A stretch of 64,000 bases of DNA from Amycolatopsis mediterranei (GTDB taxonomy: Bacteria; Actinomycetota; Actinomycetes; Mycobacteriales; Pseudonocardiaceae): positions 5,503,523 to 5,567,522 of the forward strand of contig NZ_CP100416.1 of NCBI RefSeq assembly GCF_026017845.1. The letters run 5' to 3'. The notes below the pieces were generated by a model. That model saw only the letters and a list, made by a program, of their open reading frames with translations, had not been told where the DNA came from and ran no database searches. The translations under genes and the position numbers were made by a program. This document shows, piece by piece, positions 61,316 through 64,000 of this stretch. The stretch's first letter is position 1; the number at the start of each line of letters is the position of its first letter.

Positions 61316-62221
61316 GTGGCCGAGTACCGGCTTCCCGCGACGCGCGAGTCCACAGTGGACGTCTTCGACCGGGCCACCCCGCCCGTGCTCACGGTCGACC
61401 CGGGCGACTCGGTCGTGGTCGGGTCGCTCGACGCCGCCGGCTACCTGGACCGGCGGCTGCAGGGCGCCACGATGTTCCCGGACCGGCGCGGCCACTGCCT
61501 GACCGGGCCGATCGCGGTGCGCGGCGCCGAGCCCGGCATGGTCCTGGGCGTGCACTTCGCGTCGATCAAGCCCGGGGACCGGGGCTGGACCGCCGCGGGG
61601 ACGAAGGACAACGCGCTCAACCGCCGGCTCGGGGTGGCCGGCGGCCCCGGCGCCTGGTTGACGTGGGACATCGGGCTCGAGACCGCCACCAGCAACCTCG
61701 GGCACACCGTCGCCGTCGCGCCCTTCCTCGGCGTCATCGGCGTACCGCCCGCCGAACCGGGACCGCACCCGACCATTCCGCCGCGGCCGGACGGCGGCGG
61801 CAACCTCGACTGCCGGGACCTCGTCGCCGGTTCGACGCTGTTCCTGCCGCTGACGGTCCCGGGCGCGCTGCTGCACCTGGGCGACGGCCACGCGGCGCAG
61901 GGCCACGGCGAAGTCGGCGGAACGGCGATCGAGTGCCCGATGACCACCGCGGTGACCCTCACCCTGGCCGCGGACGCGGCGGTACCGGGCATCCACGCCG
62001 AAACCCCGGAAGGCCGGGTCACCTTCGGCTTCGGCACCGGCCTCGACGAGGCCATGGCCGACGCGCTGGCCGCCATGGTGACCTGGCTGCAGCGGCTGCA
62101 CGACCTGGACCGGCCGACCGCACTGGCGCTCGCCTCGCCGGTCGTCGACCTGCGGATCACCCAGGTCGCCAACGAGACGTGGGGCGTGCACGCCGTCCTC
62201 CCGCACGGCGCAATCCGCTGA
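61316..62221 (+). CDS. Acetamidase/formamidase family protein
   Basis: 301 residues of the FmdA_AmdA family. TVDPGDSVVV, GPIAVRGAEPGMVLGVHF, the metal-region GGNLDCRDLVAGSTLFLPLTVPGALLHLGDGHAAQGHGE and GTAIECPMT are all typical. The reaction is release of ammonia from formamide or acetamide. The GTG at 61316 follows AAAGGA by 5 bases and gives normal family length. As last gene of the operon it suggests that the ring substrate contains nitrogen and yields a small amide. Confidence 0.88.
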   Translation: MAEYRLPATRESTVDVFDRATPPVLTVDPGDSVVVGSLDAAGYLDRRLQGATMFPDRRGHCLTGPIAVRGAEPGMVLGVHFASIKPGDRGWTAAGTKDNALNRRLGVAGGPGAWLTWDIGLETATSNLGHTVAVAPFLGVIGVPPAEPGPHPTIPPRPDGGGNLDCRDLVAGSTLFLPLTVPGALLHLGDGHAAQGHGEVGGTAIECPMTTAVTLTLAADAAVPGIHAETPEGRVTFGFGTGLDEAMADALAAMVTWLQRLHDLDRPTALALASPVVDLRITQVANETWGVHAVLPHGAIR

Positions 62222-62244
62222 CGGCGACGCAAGGCACCCGGTGA

Positions 62245-64000
62245 CTACGTCGAGGCCGGGCGGTAGGAACAGCGGACTCCGGTGTGGACGGTGCCCCGCA
62301 GGTGTGTCCCGATCGCCGGATCGGCGGCGCTGATCCGGGCCAGCGCGCGGCGGATGGCTTTTCCCGCCGCGACGCGGGCCCGTTCCCCGCCGTCGGCGAA
62401 CGGCCGGGCCCGGCCGCCGAGACCGCTGCCGTGGTGCAACTCGGCGAGCAGCCAGTCGTGTTCGGCCCGGACATCGGCGGGTTCGCCGTCGGGATCCCAG
62501 GCGGCGAGCTCGGCCTTCAGCCGGGCCAACCGGCGGCGATACTGGTGCAGGGCCGTCGAGTCGAGCACGGGCTGGCGGGAGCCTTCGGCCAGCCGCTCGG
62601 TGCCCGGGCTGCCGATCAGTGCCACTGCCGGGACTTCCACCCCGGGGTTGGCGGTCAGCGTCGCCAGGTGGGCCATGCCGACGCAGTGGTCGACCACGGC
62701 CACCCGACGGCCCAGTTCGACCCGCCACCAATTGTCCTGCCGGACGCAGCTCACCGCGGGCCGCGGCTTCCGGCTCTCGTCGGGCACGGCCATGCCCATC
62801 GCCGCCGCCTCCTCGAGCGCCGCGTCGTGGTGCTGCCGGGCCAGGAGCACGTCCGACGGCAGCGCACGCAGCGTCAGCGCCTGGGCGTAGCGCAGCCGGG
62901 ACAAGACGACGGCGGGCCAATGGCCGATGGCGAGGTTGCGTTCGACCGCCGCCCGGAAGTGCGCCACCGCGGCGTCGAGATCGCCGGTGGTCAGCGCGGC
63001 GACGCCGAGCGGGTGGTGGGCCGAACCGAAGCACGCGACGCCCAGGCTGGCCATCACCGGCAGGCCGGCGAACGGCCGCAGCAACCGGTAGGTCGTCGCC
63101 GCGAGGTCGGTGTCCCCGAGCAGGAACGCCGCTTCCGCGGCGCTGCTCACCGTGACCAGCCAGATGCTCGACCTCGGCAGGTCGTCGAGATCGCCGAGCT
63201 TGGCGACGGCACCCGCCGCGGCACGGAAATCACCCGCCAGCGCCGAAGCGACGGCCAGCGCGGCGAAGAACGAGTTGTCGTTCGGGCTCAGCGTGTCCGA
63301 CCGGGCCACCTCGTCGATCAGAGCCGCCAGCTCGGGCAGCCGGCCCTGGTACCACCGGATCGCCATCAGCTGCGCTCCGAACCAGCCGGTGGCGTCGACG
63401 TCGCCGGCCGCCGTCCCCCGCGCCGCGCACGCGCTCGCCAGCGCCTCGGCTTCCGCGAACCGCCCCGCCCGGATGGCGAGCATCACCTCGAACGCGCTCG
63501 CCACGAACCGGACGGCGAGGTGATCGCGCCGGGCCAGCTCCCGGCGCAGGCAACCCAACCGTCGTTCGGCGTGCGGATCACCGGCCAGGAACAGGTCGGC
63601 CACCTGCCACAGCAGACCCATCAGCAGGTCACCGCGGCGCCCGGACCGCGAACTCTGCCCCAGCAGCTCGGCCGCGAGGTCCCGGCGGAGCGCACCGTGT
63701 TCCGGGCCCAGCACGCAGTGATGAGCGAGGCTCAGCGCCTCCGCGCAGGCCACGGGGTCGTCGGACCGACGTGCCTCGCCGAGCATGCGCACCATGCCCT
63801 CGTGCGCCCCGATCGGGTAGTCGTGTTCGCCGGCCAACCGCACTCGCACCCGCAACGCCGCGAGCGAGCCCGGCCGGCACCTCGTGAGCGTGCGCCGCAG
63901 CCGGGCCAACAGCACCTCCACGCCCGCCGCGGTCCGCTGTTCCTGCACCCAAAGCCCGCTCAGGCCGACCACCGCGGCCGCCATCGCCTCGGCCTGGTCG
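62245..64000 (-). CDS. C-terminal part of a large ATPase/TPR-type regulator (runs off the edge)
   Basis: At least 584 residues in one open frame, with the 5' end outside the window. The visible part is a helical repeat region (TPR-like, for example GDLDAAVAHFRAAVERNLAIGHWPAV) and ends with a tail found in many actinomycete AfsR/LuxR-like ATPase regulators: HHGSGLGGRARPF, ERARVAAGKAIRRALARI and GTHLRGTVHTG. The ATPase and DNA-binding parts would lie to the right. It converges with the formamidase gene across 23 bases. It may belong to this cluster or mark its boundary. Confidence 0.75.
   Translation of the reverse strand, partial: DQAEAMAAAVVGLSGLWVQEQRTAAGVEVLLARLRRTLTRCRPGSLAALRVRVRLAGEHDYPIGAHEGMVRMLGEARRSDDPVACAEALSLAHHCVLGPEHGALRRDLAAELLGQSSRSGRRGDLLMGLLWQVADLFLAGDPHAERRLGCLRRELARRDHLAVRFVASAFEVMLAIRAGRFAEAEALASACAARGTAAGDVDATGWFGAQLMAIRWYQGRLPELAALIDEVARSDTLSPNDNSFFAALAVASALAGDFRAAAGAVAKLGDLDDLPRSSIWLVTVSSAAEAAFLLGDTDLAATTYRLLRPFAGLPVMASLGVACFGSAHHPLGVAALTTGDLDAAVAHFRAAVERNLAIGHWPAVVLSRLRYAQALTLRALPSDVLLARQHHDAALEEAAAMGMAVPDESRKPRPAVSCVRQDNWWRVELGRRVAVVDHCVGMAHLATLTANPGVEVPAVALIGSPGTERLAEGSRQPVLDSTALHQYRRRLARLKAELAAWDPDGEPADVRAEHDWLLAELHHGSGLGGRARPFADGGERARVAAGKAIRRALARISAADPAIGTHLRGTVHTGVRCSYRPAST

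Overview
The window is about 72% G+C with very strong G/C bias at third codon positions, GTGA/ATGA gene overlaps throughout, SARP/AfsR regulators, an MbtH protein and modular NRPSs. This points to a filamentous actinomycete. A Pseudonocardiales genus such as Amycolatopsis is my guess from style only. Almost all of the window is secondary-metabolism DNA; I saw no rRNA, tRNA or CRISPR.

Left edge (1-3.5 kb): what looks like the first codons of an IS630-type transposase, then a compact class II lanthipeptide pair on the minus strand: a 64-residue precursor ending in a Cys/Ser/Thr-rich tail, a hairpin, and its LanM synthetase. A SARP activator (3541-4362) diverges from the precursor gene.

Plus-strand building-block operon (6.1-13.4 kb): coenzyme-B12 glutamate (methylaspartate) mutase small and large subunits, an asparagine-synthetase-like class II aaRS paralogue, a GltB-type FMN domain protein, a free-standing adenylation enzyme, a SnoaL-like protein and an IlvE-like aminotransferase. 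A PurF-like glutamine amidotransferase diverges from it (4395-5762). Read together they look like a route from glutamate to 3-methylaspartate and then, by inference, 3-methylasparagine.

Minus-strand core (49.6 down to 13.5 kb): MFS exporter, PduX-like GHMP kinase, three NRPS proteins (A-T; C-T-C-A-T; C-A-T-E-C-A-T-C-A-T-C-T-E-hydrolase) with MbtH, a free-standing acyltransferase, FkbK- and FkbJ-like proteins, type II thioesterase, a PLP/argininosuccinate-lyase/ATP-grasp trio, threonine aldolase, an XRE-NB-ARC regulator, then FkbI- and FkbH-like proteins. Gene order implies a heptapeptide line. Three adenylation domains of the giant NRPS share one specificity code, D-L-P-K-V-G-E-V-G-K, very close to the asparagine code. 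Two modules (C-T and the final C-T-E) have no adenylation domain. The line ends in a penicillin-binding-protein/beta-lactamase-type domain directly after an epimerase, the arrangement expected for a D-residue-dependent macrocyclase of the SurE type, but fused in cis. A complete hydroxymalonyl-ACP set (FkbH, FkbI, FkbJ, FkbK) plus a trans-AT is present with no ketosynthase in the window.

Right side (49.8-64 kb): plus-strand M20 hydrolase, an MppJ-like methyltransferase and an aminotransferase that look like a beta-methyl amino acid pair; a large AfsR-type regulator with a clear SARP-box promoter; a LysR regulator diverging from a five-gene oxidative/hydrolytic operon (FAD monooxygenase, CocE hydrolase, SnoaL-like, NIPSNAP, formamidase); and the C-terminal part of another large regulator running off the edge. 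The most interesting unit is the NRPS system as a whole: an apparently undescribed Asn-type-residue-rich cyclic peptide with diamino acid and 3-methyl-asparagine style precursors, A-less modules and a cis PBP-type cyclase.
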